From: Haliclona indistincta
Taxonomy: Eukaryota > Porifera > Demospongiae > Haplosclerida > Chalinidae
Assembly (NCBI GenBank): GCA_964017065.1
Contig: OZ024787.1
Coordinates: 4,203,569-4,267,568 of the forward strand
Length of the DNA stretch: 64,000 nucleotides
Reading direction: 5' to 3'
Shown: positions 22,201-33,759 of the stretch, piece after piece
Layout: each line of letters begins with the position of its first letter
How positions within the stretch are numbered: position 1 is the first letter of the stretch
The notes under the pieces: generated by a model
Databases searched by the model: none
What the model was told of the DNA's origin: nothing
The model's input: the letters and a program-made list of their open reading frames with translations, nothing else
Translations under genes and position numbers: made by a program

Positions 22201-24181
22201 ATCCACAAACACAACTATCCACCATTCCACAAACACAGCAACTGCAGATGCATTTATACAGGATTTCTGTACAGCAATCACTATGCAGTGCTTTAGTAAT
22301 GCAATCAGAAGCCAATCAGTGCTAACCACAATTCAACTGGGCGTGTCTACAGTGTTTAGCATAGCACTCGGCACACGCATACCACGAGCGAGATAGCTTC
22401 CATAGCTTGCTTACACAATTTCTCTGGACCTGCGCTGCTATCCTGTAGTAATAATTATAACCTATTAGCTTCTAGGCAGTCAACTGTGGACAGCTTTTGC
22501 CTTTGGAGAAGTCCAGAATGAGATCGCCACACGGCAATGGTAAACAAAGTAAATAGCGCCATAACCTCGGCTATAACTCACAAACTAAGCTTCATATAAC
22601 GTTTTCACATGATCAAAAGCGAGATAATACCGTGTTCTACTTGCATTGCTAGTTTCAGAGCTTAACTTTCAACGTGCGCTACAAAACCGAACCAACCGAG
22701 AGCAATTCACATGGTAACTTACGCACTAAGCTTTAAAATCAAACTTCTCAAAATACAAATCCGAGCAAGTATCGATTTCTACCCGTGTTGCTTGTTTCAG
22801 CGATTAGTTTTCAGCGAGCGACGAGAAATCGTTGCGACAGACTGACAGAATGACTGAATGACAGAATGACTGAATGACAACACGACTACTACTGTATGCC
22901 TCGTGGCTCCGCCCACCGAGGCATAATGATGGCACCATCATGTGTTACTTCATGCCAGCCTATCATGGAGATAGCAGATCCTACTGGAGCCATGTTTTCA
23001 GTCCAATTTCCATACGAAATATCCAAACTATTAGTCGGTGAAGAAGAATTTTCACGTGTAGCACCAAAAAACATACTACCTCCACTGACACGAGCTTTGT
23101 TTTCAATAAACTTATTGAAATATATTGTAATATTATTGTGGTGCATGTCACTGACTTGGGGTCCTTTACTAGAAATGCTTGAGGCAAAGTTGACCCTCAG
23201 ACCACCTCCTTGCTGTGCTGCTTGGTTACTATCAAAACTACACAAATCAAAAAGAACCTTGTTATTGTGGCAACTATCCTGAAAGTCAACAAATGCACCT
23301 CCTCCAAAAACAGCCTGGTTACGAATAAAACAACAGTGGATGACAGAGATTAAGGAGAGACTGCTATTTCCTTTAAAGAATATAGACAAACCTCCTCCAC
23401 GGCCAAATGAAACATGGTCTGCTAAATGAGGAACCATGAATACTCGGCTTTTGTCCTTAGCCTCATTGTAGTAGAAGTTTGAGTTTGAAATACGAAATGT
23501 TCCTCCTGTCATAAACTCTTCTGGAACATTACTGGTGTCTTCACAGTAGTCGTTACCCGGGAGACAATAGGGAAATTCAATATACAGGCCTCCGCCAACA
23601 GTTTGCCCTCCGGTGTTGTTCATAAAGTTACACCAATTGATCTCATTATTTCCAATTGTCGCAAAAAATTGAACTGCGATTCCTTTGCTGTAGGACACAT
23701 TGACTTGGTTCAAGGTGACGTCTTTGCACAGCTGAAAGAACAACGACACATTGTATTTGGCGAAATTATTGCCTTTCCTAACGCGAGAGTTGCTCAGCTG
23801 TTCGTATCCACAGCCATAGAAAGAGACATTAGAGATGTGGACGGTTGTTGCGTGGTGAAAAGCCAGTCCGGCGCCATCGCTGCAATTCACTACCACCTCG
23901 CTAGCTGGAGCTTGTCCAGAGATAACCACGTTCTTTACTTGGTCGAACTTGTGGTGAGCAGAATGTTGTAGCGTGTACGTACCGCGCTCGATAGTAAAAG
24001 TAGTATCGTTAGTGACGCCCTCGAGTGCCATAGTTAGATTACTGCACTTACCAACTCCTGACAAACAGGCAGTTGCGTTGTCTTTTCCCGACGTGGAGAC
24101 GATCACCATTTTCCCGCCATAGCAGTGCGGTAGAGTAGCAGAAAGCATCGCAACTACCAACATTAACAGACTGCTTGCCAT
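19297..24181 (-). pseudogene. P2: broken beta-helix receptor copy
   Basis: It has the same plan as P1 and would begin at the ATG at 24181, but it carries three lesions. A 763-bp element (22162-22924) is inserted in the ectodomain. TCA has become TAA at 21812-21814 (after AIYAT). A 4-bp duplication near 20840 (CTAGCTAA for CTAA) shifts the frame just before the first membrane segment. The remaining pieces are open (24181 to the insert, 21811-20825, 20793-19297) and still about as similar to the other copies as they are to each other, so the damage is recent. P2 shares its 3' end with P3 and P6. Confidence 0.88.
22162..22924. mobile_element. 763-bp element inserted in P2 (copy B)
   Basis: Flanked by AATGA at 22157-22161 and 22925-22929. 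The intact paralogs read GGTGCAATGATGGCACC here, which proves the insertion and its ends. The left end is AGCACCTAAGGTGC, the right end CCACCGAGGCAT, as in copies at 4528 and 32774. Confidence 0.9.
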
Positions 24182-25662
24182 AGTAAAACTGCTCGTCACA
24201 TTGAAAGGTTCACGAGAGCTGGTAGTACGCTAGGCAGCTATAATCAGTGGAGCTGAGGCACATGCGGCAGCACGTGAGCAACCATGCAACAACTGTGACC
24301 AAATCGAAACTGAAAAAGTCAGTGTTCCATCAGAAAAAGCGGCAGCGCACTTCTAGTAACGCCTACACTGCCTTTGCATTTAATATCAGCATATCAGGGA
24401 AATGTATGATACAGATCCCTGCTGACACAGTCATTAACCATTAACTGCATTGCCCGTCAGAGAAGCAAACTAAAGTAGTCTATATCAAAGATAGACTAAT
24501 ACTTATTGTCGTGAAACAGGCATCATTATAGAAGCAAATATTAAATACATGCAGAGTGTTGAGTATGCTACTGGCTCTGACAATGCGGCTGTTAATAAGT
24601 TACTAGAAAATTAAAAAGATTTCTATCGAAATCAAAAGGATGTAGGGTTGTGAAATCTACCACTGGTCCACAATGTAAACTAACAAGGAACAAGCATGGA
24701 ATGGTAACACGATTCACTTGCTAACAGACCATAGATCCCTACATCAGTGGCTGCAGTGGTTGCAAGTTCAGCTATAGTGTTGACTGACACCTGACGTGCA
24801 TTCAGCTTGTAACAAACTATTGTTCTTATGTACAGCCACTGATGTAGGGATCTATGGTCTGTTAGCAAGTCAATCGTGTTACCATTCCATGCTTGTTCCT
24901 TGTTAGTTTACATTGTGGACCAGTGGTAGATTTCACAACCCTACATCCTTTTGATTTCGATAGAAATCTTTTTTAATTTTCTTGTTTGTGTCCTTTTTTC
25001 TTTTTCAGTGAAGTGCAGTTCAATATCATACACGTACTGAGCCGTCTTTGTTTCCACCATTGGTTTATTTTTCCTGTTGTTGATGGCTTTTCTTTATTAT
25101 TAACAATTTTAAACTTGTATCTAAAAATAATTGTTATGCTGTACATATCTATAATCAGCTCGCCTACGCATGCATGCATATCGCATACAGTGCATACGAG
25201 CCCCGCCCACGCTTGATGTAGAGACCTGTACGGCGGTTATAATTATCTGGCAAGCGCAGAATGGTAATCCTACTCGAGCTTATCGTTCTTCGAAGACTCC
25301 AGACAAATATGTGTTCTCGGTCATCCATACGGCGGGAAGATACTCAAGCTAGTGCTTGGTCTTCTTCTTCTTAGTTTTTGTTGCCTCCTCGAATGAGAAG
25401 AGTTGGTCACGTGTGCTATAGTGCTTGGTCACGTGCGTATTGCGCAATCGCAATAATGGCATCTAACACTTAGCTGACAATGGATCACGATCGAGAACTC
25501 GCGGAATTTAGATCGCCGTTTCGCTAAAAATAATGTTCAAAAGGCACCTGCCAGGAGAATTTTCACGACTGTGCGTGACTGTTTTGATCTCGGCACCACT
25601 CGCGTAAAGGCGCTAGGCGAGTGGAAGAAAGAAGAAGAAGAATAAAACGAAGATGACGAAAG

Positions 25663-25951
25663 CAGTGGCGGATCCAGGGGTGGGCCAGGTAGGGCCTGGC
25701 CCACCCAAACTATCCCACCTAAAATTTTAAAGTTTTAACTATAGTGCAAAATTCTTACCGTTCTGAGCAGAGTTCTCACTACTGACTAGCGCGCTCGCTG
25801 CGCTGTATAACCTTCTAGCTCGACTATCGCGTTGAAGCGTGTCAGAGTCAATTATTTACGCCTCTCATGAATATTAATAGCTAAAAATTTTCGGCGGCGC
25901 TTTGCGCCGCACATTGGCCCACCCCATCTGCTTTTTCTGGATCCGCCACTG
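25663..25951. mobile_element. 289-bp hAT MITE nested in the fold-back element
   Basis: The ends are CAGTGGCGGATCCAG and CTGGATCCGCCACTG, perfect inverses. The 8-bp duplication GACGAAAG lies at 25655-25662 and 25952-25959. The other two copies of the host element lack it. An 8-bp duplication with CAG..CTG ends is the hAT signature. Confidence 0.92.
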
Positions 25952-25974
25952 GACGAAAGTGGATTTTCACCGTT

Positions 25975-26110
25975 TCCAGGTTCGTCACAATTTCCAGGTT
26001 CGTATTCCCTACTATTCGTCACAATTTCCAGGTTCGTCACAATTTCGTCACAATTTCCAGGTTCGTCACAATTTCCAGGTTCGTTTCCAGGTTCGTAACA
26101 ATTTCGAGCA
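25975..26110. repeat. Minisatellite, about 18-bp unit
   Basis: Repeats of TTTCCAGGTTCGTCACAA with shortened and degenerate units. A shorter version with a different unit count is in the third copy of the host element (61675-61800), and only a trace remains in the second (about 45680-45720). Confidence 0.8.
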
Positions 26111-26339
26111 ATCTACTTGCTACTGTAAGATGGGGCAACGCCAGTGAGCAGATCTAAGTGTCTTTGGACGTATAGAATTCATCACGAGGCGAAATATCAG
26201 CGTTTGAACGCTAATACATTGTATGTAGCCGCCATCTTGTTTTCCCGTTCAACCCTACATAGGGAGGCACTACCGTGCCTCCCTAATAGTTAGTGGAGTT
26301 TGCGATTATTTTTGTACTAATAATTTTTTGCAGTAAGAC

Positions 26340-26820
26340 AGATGTAGTCGCAGTGGTTTTGCAGGCACATGCGGCAGCACGTGAGCAACCAAGCAACAAC
26401 TGTGACCAAATCGAAACTGAAAGTGTTCCATCAAAGCGGCACTTCTAGTGTTTCCTTCACTGCCCTTGCATTTAATATGAGCAAATCACTAACAAGAAGG
26501 GAAAATGTATGATACATATTCGTCTGCTGACACAGCCATTATCAGCTGCATTGGTCACTGGAGAAACCTAAAGTTATTATTATCATGAAACAGGTGTCAG
26601 TATAGAAGCAATATTAAGTAGATGTAGAGGAACTGATTTGAGTATGGTACTGGCTCTGACAATGCAGCTGTTAAGTTACTAGTTGAGTTATGCGATTATT
26701 CCTCCACTTTTTCTACTCAATAATTATCTATGGTTGTTTTAAAGCGGGCCAGCCCATTTCAAAGCCGGCGCCCCTTTTAAAACAGTCCGGGTTGCAAAAT
26801 GGTCCGTACATATTTTATAT
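26340..26820. repeat. Orphan copy of the receptor upstream region
   Basis: It matches 17595-18060 ahead of P1 (GCAGTGGTTTTGCAGGCACA onward) but no receptor gene starts from it. The gene it once served was probably lost, or this is the edge of a duplicated block. Confidence 0.6.
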
Positions 26821-26824
26821 ACAC

Positions 26825-27150
26825 AGATAATCATGTGACTATCACATGATTTGTGTATGTCATTGCGATTATCACATGATTTTTTTAATGTTTTGTGTTT
26901 GCATGCAATTGACCAATTTTTTCCTAACAAAAAGTTGAAGATAATAATATAATTATGCTGGTAAATCTATGATAAGATTGTGCTTTAAATTATTTTAATC
27001 GTGACTAGCTTTTATAGGTTTTGTTTTCCCCTTATTACAGACACACAACCTTACTCAGTCCCACTATTATTATTGTAGCTAGCTGTACTGGTACCGTGAT
27101 GTCCTAGCAAGAGAACCTCCGGTTGCAGGACTGAACAGCAAAAATGACAC
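26825..27150 (+). pseudogene. Relic of the last MKK exons beside P3
   Basis: Same decayed exon 11-12 order as at 18060, uninterrupted: ATCATGTGACTATCACATGA, TAATTATGCTGGTAAATC, TTATTACAG, GATGTCCTAGCAAGAGAACC. It has no usable frame. Confidence 0.75.
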
Positions 27151-27212
27151 TACTATGCATCACACAATAAATCCTTAACTTTCCATTTTATTTCTTCAGT
27201 ACTATTTCTTGT

Positions 27213-27258
27213 TAGCCTCGTCCCCAGGCTCTATATCGAGAGCCTGGGGACGAGGCTA
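27213..27258. mobile_element. 46-bp perfect-palindrome insertion
   Basis: Two 20-bp arms (TAGCCTCGTCCCCAGGCTCT and its inverse) around a short centre. It is flanked by a 10-bp direct repeat TATTTCTTGT (27203-27212, 27259-27268). The paralogs near 19065 and 55205 have the empty site. Confidence 0.88.
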
Positions 27259-27489
27259 TATTTCTTGTGTATCTTATGTCTAATGAAAATCATTAGAATG
27301 GTATTTTAAAATTATTCATCTACGAAAATCAATGGGATATACATAATTAAAACATGCATTTTGGAAAGTGTTCCAAAGTAAACAAACCAAAGTGTATACA
27401 GCTAAGTGTGTAGTGTAAAGTGTAGTGGATTAGTAACCTTATAAGTGTTTCTTTAATCAGAAGTGTATAGGTATTAGCTGATCCAAAAA

Positions 27490-30400
27490 TTAATGTACAT
27501 TGTGGTTCTGATGTTCGTTCTGATCATTGCCTTCTTTGTCTTCATTAATAGGCACTGGTTCATAAATGATTCCACATTTGCGTCTCTTCTGCAGTGCATC
27601 AATAATCCACTTCTTAAAAACAGACAAGCGTTTCCTTAAGTCAAGCAGAATGTTGATGGCGAACCATGCCGCTGGCAGAAAGAGCAACACAGACTGCAGC
27701 ATCAGAGCAGGAATAGATTTGGTACTATCAATATCGGTGAGATATAAGCGGTAGATACAGATAGCGATCACCATAGCCAGAGCTAAGAACACGGCTGCAT
27801 CTAGTCAGTTATACTTCTTTGATGGCGAATTCATCAAATGCACTGGGGCATTTCCTTGGGCAGTATCAGTCAATTCTCGTTGCAATGCTATCTGTTCTTG
27901 ATTATGTTCTATATGGTTGTAGCCATATGGTTGGAACACAATGAAAAACACAGCTGCTGCACAACAGATGAACATTTTCGTTACCAACTCGATCATGTAT
28001 GTTGGAAAAGCAAGGTAACTTATCACCATGAGAATACGCAAGACAAAGTAGGCACCTGACACCCAACGAAACTCATGAGCACTACAGGAGCAAAAACAAT
28101 TGCTACCCGAACAGCACTTGAAATCAACACTGCAAAGTTCCGTTTCAGTATTGAATGTTGCTTCACGCCACATACAGGTACGATCAGAACGTGTTCGTCT
28201 AACTTTGTCTTTGTAGCACAGAAGATACCGCTGTCTACGATTAGCTGATGGAAGGCTCCTGAAGTTAGCCTGGAGCCCTACAAGAAGATAGTGGAGAACG
28301 CCTTCAGATCCTTGCTTCCCGTAGCGAAGAATGAACAATGAAAAGGGTACCATGAACAGATACACACAAAATATAAGCGCTAGCACAAGATATGGTATAA
28401 TGTCTTCAGGATATTTCTTGGTTCCATCCATATAAAGAACACTACCATCTCCGTTGATGAAACCATTTGGAGTTATGAGCATACAAGTAGTGAACACTAT
28501 CTTTGTATAAGACAGGACAAAGAATGCTGCCATAGCTGAGACTAGATAATCACGATTGCTAGAGAACAATACTCGATTGATGTAATAAAATATTTTCCTG
28601 CACCCAGTCCTACTTTCTTGTTCATTGTCTGGTTCATTTTCACCGACTTGTTTAAAATTGCAGCACCAAGCTTTGTTTCCCATATCGTGACACTTGTACA
28701 CTATCGCCATGGCAATTACAAGGACGAGTGGCAGTAAAGCAACACAGTAGTTTAAGGCTATTACCAATGTTATTGACATGTGAGGATGAAGACAGAACCG
28801 ACCAAACTCGGGCAATCGCAATTCCAAATTCGATATAATATCATACAGTATATACTTATAGTATAATTTTTTGAGCGCAGGAGGAAACCAGAGGGCTCCA
28901 TCGAGATCCATAGGAATTACTGTCGTAACCATCTGAGCAAAAAAATTGGAGCATTGTATTTTCCTGATGATATCTTGATACCAAACCGATACACAAACCA
29001 AAGAAATAGAAATGGAAACAGAAGTTTATAAAGAATGAAAGCTAACACATGCAAAGGAAGAGAGAAATTTTCATCATATTTAATGCAGTCGTATGATTCT
29101 GAATTGACAGCAAGGCAATAGCCATCAATGCACTTGCTACAGAGTGTTCCATTTCTATGATCTGCTTCAATGCAAAGCTTGTTTTGTACTTCAGTAAAAT
29201 TTGTCACGGAAATAAAATTGTTCTCATAAAAACAGAACCGGCATGCTAACATAATTTCAGTCTTGTTATCAAAGGGAGAATGGCCTATCCAAAACCCACG
29301 CCTAATATCGGAGTGTGCTGATGTGTCATTTGTATCACATTGTAAAAGATTGTTGTACTCCTCTGCTACACACTTGCACTGACCTTGTGAAAGCCTACAG
29401 CCAGGTGGACAATCTATAAAAGTAACATCAAGTATAGCTAAAATTGGGTTAGGTGTGTTGACAGACTGCAGTGCAATTTTTCCATTTGTGACATTAGAGT
29501 TTAGCTGAAGAAGCAGAATAGAGTTGTGTGCAAGATAGTGAGAGTGATCACTAAGAATCACGTAAGGAGAGAGAGACCGAGCAGCAAACACCGTATAGTT
29601 ACTGACATCACGACCAAAGTCATCTAACGTTGTTAAGTTAAAACTTTTCCATTTTCCAGGCAATACATTATTCAATGATATCTCTATTGTTGGTTCGCTG
29701 TTGAATCCAAATTTTGATGGAGCTGACATTATCTCATCACCACATTTCTTGTTACCATAATCCCACTTCTTCTTGTTGCCCGCACTATTCCAACAAAAGA
29801 CTGATGACAAACTATGATTGTTATCATGTGGTGGACCAAAAGCTCTTCCCCAGAGACAAGGCTGTGGTGATGAGGTGTAGATGGCATTGCTCTTGCCCAT
29901 AGCAGTATTGTTGATAAACCTGAAGTTAACATCCCATTTATAAGGGTCTTTCATCATGTCATAATATCGGATGAAGCAGTTACCAGAAGAGATAGAATCC
30001 TGACCAGTCAATGAAGTGGCATATATTGCTCCTCCTAAGTAATACGCTGTGTTGTTGATGAACTCCAGTTTAGTTCCGTGATTTAAAATGAAATAAGCAT
30101 TGCCAAGCAAAGCAATAGCACCACCTTGACGAGCAGAGTTGTTGGCAAATGTATAATTCATAGAATTCTTGAAATATATACCAGTGTTGGCAACAGCCAA
30201 TGCAGTGTGTTTATTGTTAAGGAATTTAGCATAACCAGAAAATTGAATTGGAATTGAATCGAGATAAACAGTACCTTTTCCAACCGATTGTATATCACAA
30301 ATACTATGATCAATGCTAGGTGGACGATTTAAATGAAATACACATTCTCCTAGCACTGGTGCAATGATGGCACCATCATGTGTTACTTCATGCCAGCCTA

Positions 30401-31621
30401 TCATGGAGATAGCAGATCCTACTGGAGCCATGTTTTCAGTCCAATTTCCATACGAAATATCCAAACTATTAGTCGGTGAAGAAGAATTTTCACGTGTAGC
30501 ACCAAAAAACATACCACCTCCACTGACACGAGCTTTATTTTCAATAAACTTATTGAAATATATTGTAATATTATTGTGGTGCATGTCACTGACTTGGGGT
30601 CCTTTACTAGAAATGCTTGAGGCAAAGTTGACCCTCAGACCACCTCCTTGCTGTGTTGCTTGGTTACTATCAAAACTACACCAATCAAAAAGAACCTTGT
30701 TATTGTGGCAACTATCCTGAAAGTCAACAAATGCACCTCCTCCAAAAACAGCCTGGTTACGAATAAAACAACAGTGGATGACAGAGATTAAGGAGAGACT
30801 GCTATTTCCTTTAAAGAATATAGACAAACCTCCTCCACGGCCAAATGAAACATGGTCTGCTAAATGAGGAACCATGAATACTCGGCTTTTGTCCTTAGCC
30901 TCATTGTAGTAGAAGTTTGAGTTTGAAATACGAAATGTTCCTCCTGTCATAAACTCTTCTGGAACATTACTGGTGTCTTCACAGTAGTCGTTACCCGGGA
31001 GACAATAGGGAAATTCAATATACAGGCCTCCGCCAACAGTTTGCCCTCCAGTGTTGTTCATAAAGTTACACGAACTGATCTCGTTGTTTCCGATTGTCGC
31101 GAAAAATTGAACCGCGATTCCTTTGCTGTAGGACACATTGACTTGGTTCAAGGTGACGTCTTTACATAGCTGAAAGAACAACGACACATTGTATTTGGCG
31201 AAATTATTGCTTTTGCTAACGCGAGAGTTGCTCAGCTGTTCGTATCCACAGCCATAGAAAGAGACATTAGAGATGTGGACGGTTGTTGCGTGGTGAAAGG
31301 CCAGTCCGGCGCCATCGCTGCAATTCACCATCACCTCGCTAGCTGGAGCTTGTCCAGAGATATTCACGTTCTTTACATAGTCGAACTTGTGTTGAGCAGG
31401 ATGCCTTAGCGCGTATGTTCCGCGCTCGATAGTAACAGTAGTATCGTTAGTGACGCCCTCGAGTGCCATAGTAAGATTACTGCACTTACCAACTCCGGCA
31501 AACAGGCAGTTGCGTTGCCGTATTTTCCCGACGTGGAGACGATCACCGTTTTCCCAACATAGCAGTGAGGTAGAGTAGCAGATAGCATCGCAACTACCAA
31601 CATTAACAGACTGCTTGCCAT
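27490..31621 (-). pseudogene. P3: broken beta-helix receptor copy
   Basis: It would begin at the ATG at 31621. Three lesions are visible. About 1 bp is lost near 31495-31500, shortly after the signal peptide. One T is lost from the T-run before GCTCAG (28941-28947, seven instead of eight), giving IFLLRWLRQ and stop. CGA has become TGA at 27805-27807 (KKYN stop). All other parts are open. The N-terminal third is like P4 (ALRH.A.HKFDYVKNVNISG), the rest like P2. In-frame additions near 28840-28860 (YKYILYDIIS) are unique to it. Confidence 0.87.
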
Positions 31622-31960
31622 AGTAAAACTGCTCGTCACACATTGAAAGGTTCCGGCACGAGAGCTCGTAGTACGCTAGGCAGCTATAATCAGTGGAGGC
31701 ACATGCGGCAGCACGTGAGCAACCATGCAACAACTGTGACCAAATCGAAACTGAAAAAGTGTTCCATCAGAAAAAGCGGCACTTCTAGTAACGCCTTCAC
31801 TGCCTTTGCATTTAATATCAGCATATCAGGGAAATGTATGATACAGATCCCTGCTGACACAGTCATTAACCATTAACTGCATTGCCCGTCAGAGAAGCAA
31901 ACTAAAGTAGTCTATATCAAATATAGACTAATAATTATTGCCATGAATCAGGCATCATTA

Positions 31961-32664
31961 GGCCACATAAACTAAATAGTTAGATTCTCATCCTCCTGGC
32001 TCAAATTATTTGATGAGGCGGGAGGCAATTTATAATTTAAATTTGATTTTGTTATATAAAAACATTGAAAAACAATACAGAGTATGTATACTGGCAGAGT
32101 GCATGAATTAAAGTGCATGATCCAACCGAGTTTCTTCAGTGTAAGCCAATCGATGATGCTATTCTTTAGTCTCAACTTAGCATTGCTAGAGTTCCATTTC
32201 TCTGGTAAACAACTTCTATCTCTAGCACCTTGTAGAAGAACCGTGAAAGCATTAACAGTAGCAGTAGTCTCTGTCTCTTGTAGTTCAACGTTGAAGTCCA
32301 CATAGTTTCCAACAGAAGATACGGCTTCTCCCACGGGTACATCCAAAGAAACTCTCACAAGGTCGTCGGTCTTGCTTCGACCAAGAGCGCACGTGATCGG
32401 CCCAGTCCTGCATGCTTGGGATAGCTTCTGAGTAGTCCAGTTGCCCGGACGAATACTTGTGGTACACGTCGATCAGTCGTGACTGGTCGGCCACAATGCA
32501 ACCTTAACAACCCTACATCTCGCACGGATTTGGACAACAACGAACACCATGATCGCTGAGCAAGCTAAGTTTAACCCTGAGTAAACGAGTTAAATTTTTA
32601 TCAAAAACCGTCAAATAAGTGATGCGGGCGGGGATGAGAATCTAAATATTTAGTTTATGTGGCC
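31961..32664. mobile_element. 704-bp Harbinger-like element with 3-bp TTA duplication
   Basis: The ends are GGCCACATAAACTAAATAGT and its near-perfect inverse at 32630-32664. TTA flanks both sides, and the paralogous sites (24525 and 59915 regions) read CATCATTATAGAAGC without it. TTA/TAA duplication suggests PIF/Harbinger. The inside has an interrupted minus-strand reading (GQLDYSEAIPSMQDWADHVR, then YVDFNVELQETETTATVN) with the look of captured exon sequence. Confidence 0.85.
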
Positions 32665-32773
32665 TTATAGAAGCAATATTACTGCAGAGTGTTGAGTATG
32701 CTACTGGCTCTGACAATGCGGCTGTTAGTAAGTTACTAGTTAGTGGAGTTTGCGATTATTTTTGTACTAATAA

Positions 32774-33702
32774 TTATGCCTCGGTGGGCGGAGCCACGGG
32801 GCATACGGTAGTCGGTTTGTGTATCTGTCTGTGTGTGTGTGTGTCTGTCTGTCGGCAGGATTTCTCGTCGCTCGCAGAAAACTAAGCGCTGAAAGTTGCA
32901 ATACAAGCTAAAGTCGATATTTGCTTGAAAATGAATTGTAAGGATTTTGGTTACAAGGCTCTGTTCGTGAGTTATAGCGTGATTGCTTACCTCTCGATCG
33001 CCGGCTGGCGATCTAGTTGCTGATGTAAAGACAAAATTGTCTATTGTTGGCTGCCTTACAGCTAGTGAGTTCGCCTTTACTTCAGAACAGCACGGCAGAC
33101 TTGTATATGAAGCTGCAATCTAGAGGTAAGGCGTAGCTTTGCTTACCTCGCGATCTATGGCCGTTGCTGGCGATCTAGAGTTCTCCGTAGACAAAATTAT
33201 CCACAGTTGACTGCCTAGAAGCTGATAGGTTACATCGTATGTCTAAAGAAATTGTGCAAGCAAGCTATGGACGCTATCTCGCTCGTTGTACGTGCTGTGC
33301 CCTGAACAACATAGACACGCCCAGTTGAATTAGTGGTCAGCACTGATTGGCTTCTGATTGCATAACTATTATACTGCATTGTGATTGCTGTACAGAAAGG
33401 TACAACAGCTGCAGTTTAACTTTACTGTGTATTTTTATTTTCTTTTCTCTACTCCTTACATCTCACTAGTATAATATTATGTAAAATGTTCATTGCCATT
33501 ATTGAATACCATGTCAGATTTATTGTCTCTCATATGAGGTGCTGAACTTCGTAATAATTTTATAAGTCGTCAGCCACTAGCATAGTGTTCAACTAGCAAC
33601 AGCAGACTTTCATTACTGCTTGTGCATTTCAGTTCAGCGTATTTAGTCAGACAGGCATGTATGCATAACATTCCACCGAGGCATAAGCACCTTCGGTGCC
33701 TA
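32774..33702. mobile_element. CCTCG-end element, inverted copy C
   Basis: It begins ATGCCTCGGTGGGCGGAGCC and ends CATAAGCACCTTCGGTGCC, the inverse of copies A and B. It sits in TACTAATAATTTTTTGCAG, which is uninterrupted near 26310 and 62010. A short GT/GTCT repeat lies at 32819-32851. Confidence 0.8.
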
Positions 33703-33759
33703 GTTTTTTGCAGTAAGACAGATAACAGTAATGTACACACATATAATATACAAAGTATT

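Larger units (their letters stand above)
24607..26287. mobile_element. Fold-back composite element, 1.7 kb
   Basis: The left part is a long hairpin: about 150 bp from 24607 (AGATTTCTATCGAAATCAAA) is repeated inverted at 24835-24985. The right end is a perfect 9-bp stem, GGGAGGCAC-TACC-GTGCCTCCC. The empty site at 32728-32760 (AAGTTACTAGTTAGTGGAG) shows that TAG was duplicated. No transposase frame is visible. Copies lie at 44092-45898 and 59997-61980. Confidence 0.8.

Noticed and set aside
24607..24985. Repeats with palindromic arms as a CRISPR-like or origin structure
   Set aside because: One hairpin pair per element, no spaced array; it is a fold-back transposon arm.
25975..26110. Short repeats as a CRISPR array
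   Set aside because: Units are head-to-tail with almost no spacers and vary in length between copies; it is a minisatellite in an animal genome.
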